From Desulfobacterales bacterium C00003106 (GTDB taxonomy: Bacteria; Desulfobacterota; Desulfobacteria; Desulfobacterales; C00003106): a DNA stretch of 12,463 nucleotides. The notes below the pieces were generated by a model. That model worked only from the letters and a program-made list of their open reading frames with translations, did no database searches and had not been told where the DNA came from. Below are positions 7,241 through 12,463 of this stretch, one piece after another; position 1 is the first letter of the stretch; each line of letters begins with the position of its first letter. The position numbers and the translations under genes are program-made. The DNA lies in NCBI GenBank assembly GCA_001751015.1, contig MAXM01000095.1, positions 1 through 12,463 of the forward strand, read 5' to 3'.

Positions 7241-8179
7241 ATGTACGAATTTATTTTGTTCTCAGGCAACGCCAATAAGGATCTGGCTGCTGAAGTAACC
7301 GAGTATCTTAATGTGCCTTTGGGCCAGGCCAACGTAACTAGATTCAGTGATCGTGAAATCCAGATTGAGATCCGGGAGAACATCCGCGGGAAAGATGTAT
7401 TTGTAATGCAGTCGACCAGCGCTCCGGTTAACGACAATCTTGTCGAATTGCTCTTGATGTTGGATGCATGCAAGCGTTCTTCCGCTATCCGGATAACAGC
7501 GGTGGTTCCCTATTTCGGGTATGCGCGTCAGGACAAGAAAGTGGCGCCAAGGGTTCCGATCAGCGCGAAGTTAGTCGCCAACATGATTACAATGGCAGGG
7601 GCCAACCGTATCATCACGATGGATCTTCATGCCGGCCAGATACAGGGTTTTTTTGACATACCCGTTGATAATATTTTTGCAGCCCCTGTCCTTCTCGACT
7701 ATATCAAGGAAAATCTTATCGAAAATCTTGTTGTTGTATCGCCGGATGCAGGCGGAGTGGAACGCGCCCGCGCCTTTGCCAAGAGGCTTCATGCCGAACT
7801 TGCCATCATAGACAAACGCAGGGAGGCGCCGAATATTGCACAGGCGATGAATGTAATCGGTGATGTAAAGGGAAAAAAGGTAATTGTGCTGGATGACATG
7901 GTTGATACGGCGGGGACTTTGGTCCAGGCGGCCGAAGCGCTTGTGAGCAGGGGAGTTGAAGAGGTGTACGCGTATTGCACGCATGCTGTTCTGTCCGGAC
8001 CGGCCGTTGACCGTATTTCCAATTCACCATTCAAGGCAGTGGTGGTTACGAACACAATCTCGTTGAATGATAAAGCAAGAGAGTGTGAAAAGATCAGAGT
8101 GCTGTCAATATCGGATCTCCTGGGAGAGACCATGATCAGAAGTCATACGGGAAGGTCCGTGAGTTCGCTTTTTGTATAG
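7241..8179 (+). CDS. prs: Ribose-phosphate pyrophosphokinase (PRPP synthase)
   Basis: 312 residues, typical of class I enzymes. It makes PRPP and AMP from ribose 5-phosphate and ATP, feeding purine, pyrimidine, histidine, tryptophan and NAD synthesis. The start MYEFILFSGNAN holds the SGNAN family motif. FSDREIQIEI (35-44) is the regulatory and nucleotide-binding region. VVPYFGYARQDKK (88-100) is the ATP loop, H130 is in the metal-binding MDLHAGQIQGFF, and K192 sits in the flexible catalytic loop (AIIDKRREA). The PRPP loop is DDMVDTAGT (218-226). The start is preceded by AGAAGGG at a rather long distance of 14 nt. The stop codon TAG overlaps the rplY ribosome site, with 12 nt between the genes. 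Confidence 0.97.
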   Translation: MYEFILFSGNANKDLAAEVTEYLNVPLGQANVTRFSDREIQIEIRENIRGKDVFVMQSTSAPVNDNLVELLLMLDACKRSSAIRITAVVPYFGYARQDKKVAPRVPISAKLVANMITMAGANRIITMDLHAGQIQGFFDIPVDNIFAAPVLLDYIKENLIENLVVVSPDAGGVERARAFAKRLHAELAIIDKRREAPNIAQAMNVIGDVKGKKVIVLDDMVDTAGTLVQAAEALVSRGVEEVYAYCTHAVLSGPAVDRISNSPFKAVVVTNTISLNDKARECEKIRVLSISDLLGETMIRSHTGRSVSSLFV

Positions 8180-8184
8180 GAGGA
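8178..8184 (+). promoter_or_regulatory. rplY ribosome binding site, supporting a TTG start
   Basis: AGGAGGA overlaps the prs stop codon and ends 7 nt before the TTG at 8192. No ATG or GTG lies nearby in frame, so translation of L25 very likely begins at this TTG. Confidence 0.85.
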
Positions 8185-8191
8185 ACATTCG

Positions 8192-8842
8192 TTGGAAACC
8201 GTTGGATTAACAGTATCAAGTCGAACTACAACCGGCAAGGGCTATGCACGGAGCCTTAGAAGGGAAGGGCGGATCCCCGGAATATTATATGGGCCAAACA
8301 GAGAGTCAGTCCTGCTTTCAGTCTATGGGCGGGAGTTACAACAGACTTTCCAATCAGGCTCCGGCGAAAATGTAATCTTCAAGCTCTTTATCGATGGTGA
8401 AGAGAACGCGCCCCAAATGGCGATGGTGAAAGAATTACAGGTGACTCCTGTTACGCAGGAATACGTGCATGTGGATTTTTATGAGATTTCGCTCGACAAA
8501 CCGATAGAGGTGGATGTGCCTCTTGTCCTGACCGGGAAGTCCATAGGGGGCGAACAAGGGGGCATTGTGCAGCTCATACGAAAAGAGATTGAAGTGTCGT
8601 GCCTTCCAATGGATATCCCCGAAACCATTCAGATCGACATCAGCGATCTTGACATTGGTGATTCCCTGCACATAGCCGATATTGCGGTCGGCGAAAAGAT
8701 AAGCGTGTTGGCCGATACTAACTACACAGTCGTGACGGTGCTTGCTCCTATCATAGTGGTCGAAGAAGAGGAGGAAGCCGAAGAAGTTGGAGAAGCCGGA
8801 GAAGAAGAAAAAGAGGAGGAAGCCGAAGGCGCCGCCGAATAA
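8192..8842 (+). CDS. rplY: 50S ribosomal protein L25 (CTC form)
   Basis: 216 residues from a TTG start. L25 binds 5S rRNA in the large subunit; the longer CTC form found here has an extra C-terminal domain and is related to the general stress protein Ctc. Residues 1-95 are the RNA-binding domain, with the family motif RTTTGKGYARSLRREGRIPGILYG (11-34, key residues G15-K16-G17, R23-R24 and the IPGILYG end). A second beta-rich domain spans about 100-187 (VDFYEISLDKPIEVDVPL near its beginning). The tail (about 190-216) is almost purely acidic, with EEEEEAEEVGEAGEEEKEEE, as seen in many long L25 proteins. It lies 12 nt after prs and 32 nt before pth. The rplY-pth pairing is conserved in many bacteria. 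Confidence 0.96.
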   Translation: METVGLTVSSRTTTGKGYARSLRREGRIPGILYGPNRESVLLSVYGRELQQTFQSGSGENVIFKLFIDGEENAPQMAMVKELQVTPVTQEYVHVDFYEISLDKPIEVDVPLVLTGKSIGGEQGGIVQLIRKEIEVSCLPMDIPETIQIDISDLDIGDSLHIADIAVGEKISVLADTNYTVVTVLAPIIVVEEEEEAEEVGEAGEEEKEEEAEGAAE

Positions 8843-8861
8843 GGAACGGGGACTAGTCCTT
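8842..8861 (+). other. Short symmetric element in the pth leader
   Basis: The leader contains the perfect palindrome GGACTAGTCC (8850-8859). In addition AAGGA (8841-8845) can pair with TCCTT (8857-8861). No usual ribosome site lies within 15 nt of the pth ATG; the only good candidates, AAGGA and GGGGA, lie inside this element and 20-30 nt upstream. Its role is unknown and it may be chance. Confidence 0.25.
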
Positions 8862-8874
8862 TCTTCTATCGAAT

Positions 8875-9411
8875 ATGTATCTTATTGTAGGGCTGGGTAA
8901 TCCCGGGGCGCGATACTGTTATACGAGACATAATATCGGGTTCAGGGTTGCGGATCGCATTTCACAGGCTTACGGAATACCGATGGGCAGGGAGAAATTC
9001 AATGCTGTCTATGGGCGGGGTCTCATTCATGACAGAGATGTAATTCTGGCAAAGCCGCAGAGTTATATGAATATGAGTGGGCCTCCTACGCGCCAGTTAG
9101 CGGGGTATTTCAAGATAGACGCAAGCAATCTGTTGGTAATACATGACGATATAGATTTTCCATTTGGTAAGATAAAATCGAAAATGAAAGGGGGGCATGG
9201 GGGGCACAACGGTCTGCGGTCTTTGGTTCAAGTCTTTGGAAGCGGGGATTTTGCCCGCATCAGAATCGGGATTGGACGACCCGAGACAAAAGAAGAAGTA
9301 ACGGATTATGTGTTGGGAAGATTTGATCAGGAACAGGAGAATTTGCTGAACGAAGTGATTTTAAGGGCACAAGATGCAGTTGAGGCCTTCATCTCCGCGA
9401 AAGTAGGTTGA
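8875..9411 (+). CDS. pth: Peptidyl-tRNA hydrolase
   Basis: 178 residues. Pth releases tRNA from prematurely dropped peptidyl-tRNA and is normally essential. All catalytic residues are visible by alignment with the E. coli enzyme: N9 in VGLGNPG, H19 in YTRHNIGF, D91 in VIHDDIDFPFG and N112 in HGGHNGL. KPQSYMNMSGP (60-70) and FARIRIGIGRP are further family motifs. The protein is slightly shorter than E. coli Pth, lacking part of the C-terminal extension. The ATG at 8875 is the only start codon in frame after the TAG at 8854, yet it has no good ribosome site at normal distance. In many relatives pth is followed by canonical ychF; here the next gene is ppaC. Confidence 0.96.
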   Translation: MYLIVGLGNPGARYCYTRHNIGFRVADRISQAYGIPMGREKFNAVYGRGLIHDRDVILAKPQSYMNMSGPPTRQLAGYFKIDASNLLVIHDDIDFPFGKIKSKMKGGHGGHNGLRSLVQVFGSGDFARIRIGIGRPETKEEVTDYVLGRFDQEQENLLNEVILRAQDAVEAFISAKVG

Positions 9412-9436
9412 TGAAGAGAAATCCTGTAAATATATC
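9408..9436 (+). promoter_or_regulatory. Candidate promoter before ppaC
   Basis: TTGATG (9408-9413) and TATATC (9431-9436) are separated by exactly 17 nt; each matches four of six consensus bases. It overlaps the pth stop codon. Initiation near 9443 would give a leader of about 90 nt carrying the hairpin at 9470-9507. Consensus match only. Confidence 0.35.
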
Positions 9437-9469
9437 CTGATACTCTGATGGTGCAAAAAAGATCATAAT

Positions 9470-9507
9470 AGGCGCAATCGCCGTTCCTAAGGGAGGGGCT
9501 GTTGCCT
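9470..9507 (+). other. Imperfect stem-loop in the ppaC leader
   Basis: The outer arms AGGC(gc)AA and TTGCCT pair with a two-base bulge. GCC (9480-9482) pairs with GGC (9497-9499), and TTCC pairs with GGGA around a TAA loop (9488-9490). There is no T-run after it, so it is not a standard terminator. I compared it with the fluoride riboswitch because pyrophosphatases can belong to that regulon, but the conserved GATGG and downstream pairing are not present. Confidence 0.35.
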
Positions 9508-9521
9508 GAATCGTCAATGAA

Positions 9522-9528
9522 AAGGAGG
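9522..9528 (+). promoter_or_regulatory. ppaC ribosome binding site
   Basis: AAGGAGG lies 5 nt before the ATG at 9534, a strong site that fixes the start of ppaC. Confidence 0.85.
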
Positions 9529-9533
9529 TATTC

Positions 9534-10454
9534 ATGGCTGTATATGTATTTGGACACAAGAATCCTGATTCTGACACTGTTTGTGCTGCTATTGCTCTTG
9601 CCAATTTAAAAAACAAACTTGGCGTTGAGTGTACCGCTGTGACACAGGGGCAACTTAACCCGGAGTCGAAGTTCATCCTGGACAAATTCGGGGTGAGCAC
9701 TCCTGATGTCATGACTTCTTTTGCCGGCAAGCAGGTCTTTCTCGTGGATCATTCTGATCTGTCACAGAGTCCTGATGACCTGGGTGAAGCCGAGATTCTC
9801 GGGATTGTTGACCATCACAAACTGGGTGATGTTACGACTCCCAATCCTGTCGAATGCTGGATATGGCCTGTCGGCTGCAGTTGTACAGTTCTCCAATCAA
9901 TGTACGGGTTTTTAGGAGTGGATATTCCTAAAGATATTGCCGGCATCATGCTTTGCGCTATCCTGAGTGACACTGTTATTTTCAAGTCTGCGACCTGTAC
10001 CGACAAAGACAAGGAAGCGGCTGAAGCCCTGGCAAAGATCGCGGGAGAAACTGATCTTCAGGCCTTGGGAATGGAGATGTTTAAGGTCAAGTCCGCGGTT
10101 GAAGGAACGCCTATCCGCGAATTGGTCGAGCGCGACTACAAAGATTTCAATATGAGCGGCAAGAAGGTCGGTATCGGCCAGCTTGAGGTTGTTGACCTGT
10201 CCATCCTGGACGGCGTAAAGGACGATCTGGCAAAAGATATCAAGGCCCTGAAAGAAGAAGGCGGGCGGCACAGTGTGTTTCTGCTTTTGACTGATATTAT
10301 GAAAGAGGGTTCAGAAATGCTTATCGCGTCAGACGACGAGTCGGTTGTTGAAAAGGCGTTTGGTAAGGCTCCCGAGGGAGGAAGGGTCTGGCTTGATGGT
10401 GTAATGAGCCGCAAGAAACAGGTTGTGCCGAATTTTGAAAAGGCGTTTGCATAA
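9534..10454 (+). CDS. ppaC: Manganese-dependent inorganic pyrophosphatase (family II, DHH superfamily)
   Basis: 306 residues, the usual length for a family II enzyme without CBS domains. It hydrolyses pyrophosphate to phosphate in the cytoplasm with Mn2+ or Co2+. Metal ligands are visible in FGHKNPDSD (6-14: H8, D12, D14), VDHSD (71-75: D72), and the DHH motif IVDHHKLGD (91-99: D93, H94, H95). The C-terminal substrate-binding signature SRKKQVVP lies about 15 residues from the end. CAILSDTVIFKS (about 143-154) is another conserved stretch with a metal-binding Asp. Family II enzymes are fast and differ from the common Ppa family. The gene is 122 nt after pth with its own strong ribosome site and possible promoter, and converges with ispD, an enzyme that releases pyrophosphate. 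Confidence 0.97.
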   Translation: MAVYVFGHKNPDSDTVCAAIALANLKNKLGVECTAVTQGQLNPESKFILDKFGVSTPDVMTSFAGKQVFLVDHSDLSQSPDDLGEAEILGIVDHHKLGDVTTPNPVECWIWPVGCSCTVLQSMYGFLGVDIPKDIAGIMLCAILSDTVIFKSATCTDKDKEAAEALAKIAGETDLQALGMEMFKVKSAVEGTPIRELVERDYKDFNMSGKKVGIGQLEVVDLSILDGVKDDLAKDIKALKEEGGRHSVFLLLTDIMKEGSEMLIASDDESVVEKAFGKAPEGGRVWLDGVMSRKKQVVPNFEKAFA

Positions 10455-10475
10455 AAGGCGATTTGTGAGACAGGG

Positions 10476-10510
10476 AAAAAAGGCGAAGGCGTCAGCCTTT
10501 GCCTTTTTTT
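10476..10510. terminator. Bidirectional intrinsic terminator between ppaC and ispD
   Basis: GGCGAAGGC (10482-10490) pairs with GCCTTTGCC (10495-10503) with one G-U pair around the loop GTCA. It is flanked by an A-run (10476-10481) and a T-run (10504-10510), so it can end transcription in both directions and the A/T runs can extend the stem. The ispD stop codon (10494-10492 on the minus strand) lies in the loop, and the last ispD codons form one arm. Confidence 0.88.
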
Positions 10511-11202
10511 CTTGCGCCGAGCAGGGCTTCTGCTATTTCCAGGTCTTCGGGGAGGGTAATCTTGATGTTCCGGGCGTCTCCTTCGATCACATGAACCTCG
10601 ATCCCTGAATGTTCAACAAGCGCCGCATCGTCTGTCCCCTTGAATCGTTTTTCCCGGGCTGTCTCATGCGCCTTCATAATGATATCATATTGAAATGCCT
10701 GGGGGGTCTGGGCCATCCACACCTCGTCACGGGAAAGAGTTTGTCTTATCGTGTTGTTTCTTACGACCTTCAGGGTATCTCTTGCACGGACCGCAGCAAT
10801 GCAGGCGCCGTATTTTACGGCGCCTGCCATTGATTCGGCGATGAGCCGCGCTGAGGCAAACGGCCGGACGGCATCGTGAATCAACACAATAGAGCAATCC
10901 CCGCCTGCAGCCTGGAGCCCGTTATAGACAGATTCCTGGCGGCAGGAACCCCCTGAGACCAGCTCGGTCTTTTCTTCGAGGTGAGAAGGCTCTATGATCA
11001 TATTTCGACAAAAAGACCGATCGGCCTCCGGCACGACCAGCACAATATTGTCGATTTCAGGTCTCTTGTGAAACAGAAAAAGCGTGCGGGCAAGAACAGG
11101 CCTGTCCCCGAGGATGCGGTACTGCTTCCTGACCCCATTCCCCATGCGTACGCCTTTGCCGGCAGCCACTATGACAGCAACGCATTTGCCCATAGAAAGC
11201 AT
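10492..11202 (-). CDS. ispD: 2-C-methyl-D-erythritol 4-phosphate cytidylyltransferase
   Basis: 236 residues. IspD joins MEP to CTP, giving CDP-methylerythritol and pyrophosphate, the step just before IspE. The CTP-binding signature VAAGKGVRMG (12-21) has R19, and K26 follows in RKQYRILG. SGGSCRQESV (83-92) contacts the nucleotide, HDAVRPF (109-115) and TPQAF (166-170) are conserved, FKGTDDA (187-193) and the C-terminal GDARNIKIT (208-216) bind MEP. The ATG at 11202 is 8 nt after the stop of the HPr-domain gene and has only a weak site (AGAGC nearby); a second ATG three codons on (11193) is possible. The gene often sits beside ispF, which is absent here. The final KKGKG codons are part of the terminator stem. 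Confidence 0.96.
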   Translation of the reverse strand: MLSMGKCVAVIVAAGKGVRMGNGVRKQYRILGDRPVLARTLFLFHKRPEIDNIVLVVPEADRSFCRNMIIEPSHLEEKTELVSGGSCRQESVYNGLQAAGGDCSIVLIHDAVRPFASARLIAESMAGAVKYGACIAAVRARDTLKVVRNNTIRQTLSRDEVWMAQTPQAFQYDIIMKAHETAREKRFKGTDDAALVEHSGIEVHVIEGDARNIKITLPEDLEIAEALLGARKKGKG

Positions 11203-11210
11203 TGTTTGCT

Positions 11211-12463
11211 CTATTGCCTCAGATAAATGAGTTCCTTGGGGAGTGGAACCCCCTTTCCCATCGTATCTTCACCGTAATTTGTGTCAGCCAGTATCCTGAT
11301 ATCGTTCAGCGCCCTGACATCGCCTTGAAAGACTACCTGTTTGATTTTTTCCTTTGCTATTTTTCCACCGGCCCACTGGATATCGAGGACGCTTCCGGCA
11401 TCAAATCTGTCCCTGTTCACACACAATTCCACCTGTCCTCCGTAGTGTTGAACGATCTTGGCTACTAACAGGCTGGGGCGGCTGTGAAACCCCATTTCTT
11501 TCGGGATGCCAACCCTGATAGAAGACCTTTCTATGTTTTCGTTAAGGACGTGTCTTGCGACATCCCGTCCTGATGTAAGAAATTTGCATATATAGTACAA
11601 TCCGTAATTCACAATACCATCCAGGATATAGTCTTCACCCACTATCTTCATCAGGCTGTCCGCAACGGTCTTGTTGGTATTCTTGTATCCCACCTCATAG
11701 AGATGACGCTCATAATAGTGGAGCAGTCTGCCTGAAAGTTCCATCAAATGCAGAACAATCGATATGATCCCCCTGAGGCGTTTCAGCCTGACAGTTCCGA
11801 ATTTGAGGACGTTCCTGTTTATGTATGTATCAAATGAGGATTGCAGGTTATGCACCACCATTTCAAGGCCGCGCATTTCTTCCTCGTTGATCTTGGAGGG
11901 CACAATCGCTTTTATCTTCTCAACTGCATAAGGTTCGTAAAAGCCCAACATGTCAAAGTCTTTCACCACATTCAAAAACTTTGTGCAGATCCTGACAATA
12001 TTTTTTTTTTCTTCAACCCTGTCCTGATCGTCAATATTCGAGTCAAGAAGATAATCTGTGGATATTCCAGGAAAATGGTCCCATGCGAAGTTGTCGCAAG
12101 GAATTTGTATTTTCAGATGGCCGGCCTCCTCCAAAGAGGCGGAACTGACATTGCGCAGGGATCGGACCAGGAATTTATGGATCTGCAAACCCTTTTCTTC
12201 GAAATTGGGCACCTTGCCCAGCGCATAAGAAGGGAATCGGCTAAAGATATGTTTTTGCGTATAAGCAACCGCGGCAAGGTTCCTTGTAGTAGAGACCAGT
12301 TCCCTGTAATAATACCATTCGCTGTTGTTTTTGGCCCCATGGAAGTCAAGAAAGTCCTCCAGGAGCTTTGAGCAGGCGACCATCTCTGCATAAAGCCTTT
12401 TCGTAAAGGTCTCCTTTTGCGGATTCACCTCACAAAGATACTTGCAGCATTTAAGATAATCAG
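11211..12463 (-). CDS. HPr-like phosphocarrier domain fused to a large unrecognised N-terminal region (open at right edge)
   Basis: The visible C-terminal part is a convincing HPr-like domain. Numbering from the GTG at 12428, residues 304-385 begin IRVGIPKEMGFHSRPSLLVAK, with H315 at the site phosphorylated by enzyme I (GFHSRP for the usual GLHARP). S346 in DAGSVLDI lies exactly 31 residues on, the same spacing as His15-Ser46 in HPr, where Ser46 is the regulatory phosphorylation site. The ~300 residues before it are charged and apparently helical, with no membrane segment, signal peptide or family I recognise; this is not the EI or EIIA part of known fusions. A tail of about 20 residues follows. 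The frame stays open from the GTG for 11 further codons to the window edge, and no ribosome site precedes the GTG, so the true start probably lies outside. It is followed 8 nt later by ispD, so the two are likely co-transcribed. Confidence 0.75.
   Translation of the reverse strand, partial: DYLKCCKYLCEVNPQKETFTKRLYAEMVACSKLLEDFLDFHGAKNNSEWYYYRELVSTTRNLAAVAYTQKHIFSRFPSYALGKVPNFEEKGLQIHKFLVRSLRNVSSASLEEAGHLKIQIPCDNFAWDHFPGISTDYLLDSNIDDQDRVEEKKNIVRICTKFLNVVKDFDMLGFYEPYAVEKIKAIVPSKINEEEMRGLEMVVHNLQSSFDTYINRNVLKFGTVRLKRLRGIISIVLHLMELSGRLLHYYERHLYEVGYKNTNKTVADSLMKIVGEDYILDGIVNYGLYYICKFLTSGRDVARHVLNENIERSSIRVGIPKEMGFHSRPSLLVAKIVQHYGGQVELCVNRDRFDAGSVLDIQWAGGKIAKEKIKQVVFQGDVRALNDIRILADTNYGEDTMGKGVPLPKELIYLRQ

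Noticed and set aside
9443..9508. A coding-like plus-strand stretch reading SDGAKKIIIGAIAVPKGG before a TGA, upstream of ppaC
   Set aside because: It has a TGA just before it, no start codon or ribosome site, and only about 21 codons. The frame may be a gene remnant, but I recognise no family, and the same bases form the leader hairpin.
9460..9515. Fluoride riboswitch before ppaC
   Set aside because: The conserved GATGG and the pseudoknot-forming downstream element are missing; only a generic stem-loop is supported.
11841..12371. Plus-strand open frame (176 codons) opposite the HPr-domain gene
   Set aside because: It shows no family motif, no good ribosome site and lies wholly within the opposing coding sequence.
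1..12463. CRISPR arrays, insertion sequences, phage or toxin-antitoxin genes
   Set aside because: No repeat arrays, transposase motifs, flanking inverted repeats or small two-gene toxin modules were found; all spacers are short and the genes are housekeeping types.

Overview
The window looks like the chromosome of a Gram-negative, probably anaerobic bacterium of the former Deltaproteobacteria (Desulfobacterota, perhaps a syntrophic or sulfate-reducer relative). The evidence is gene content and order: the run ispE - tRNA-Gln - prs - rplY (long CTC-type L25) - pth is familiar to me from Geobacter and relatives, and a DUF1844 protein, long-form SerA, a DegP/Q protease and a divergent DUF933/YchF-like protein fit the same group. 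Coding density is very high and nothing looks like a phage, plasmid, transposon or CRISPR array. The taxonomic call is inference from memory, not from a database search.

Left arm, minus strand (1-2441): serC (phosphoserine aminotransferase), then 18 nt later a YchF/OLA1-like protein with degraded GTPase motifs, then 44 nt later the N-terminal part of a two-helix potassium channel that runs off the left edge. A 294-nt divergent intergenic region (2442-2735) separates serC from serA and carries two sigma70-like promoters facing serA and a palindrome. SerA and SerC catalyse consecutive steps of serine synthesis and start back to back.

Central arm, plus strand (2736-10454): serA, a DUF1844 protein, a DegP/DegQ-type serine protease with a possible lipoprotein signal, ispE (MEP isoprenoid pathway), tRNA-Gln(UUG), prs (PRPP synthase), rplY (L25), pth (peptidyl-tRNA hydrolase) and ppaC (family II pyrophosphatase). 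Gaps are short, so most of this is probably co-transcribed, with an extra candidate promoter and a structured leader before ppaC.

Right arm, minus strand (10492-12463): a protein with a C-terminal HPr-like phosphocarrier domain on a large unrecognised N-terminal region (open at the right edge), followed 8 nt later by ispD. ispD and ppaC converge on a bidirectional terminator whose stem includes the last codons of ispD.

Most genes are ordinary housekeeping genes. The parts worth a second look are the HPr-domain fusion protein beside ispD, and the YchF-like protein that has lost the P-loop lysine and the switch II motif but keeps a well-conserved C-terminal domain. I see no clear evidence of a wholly new system.
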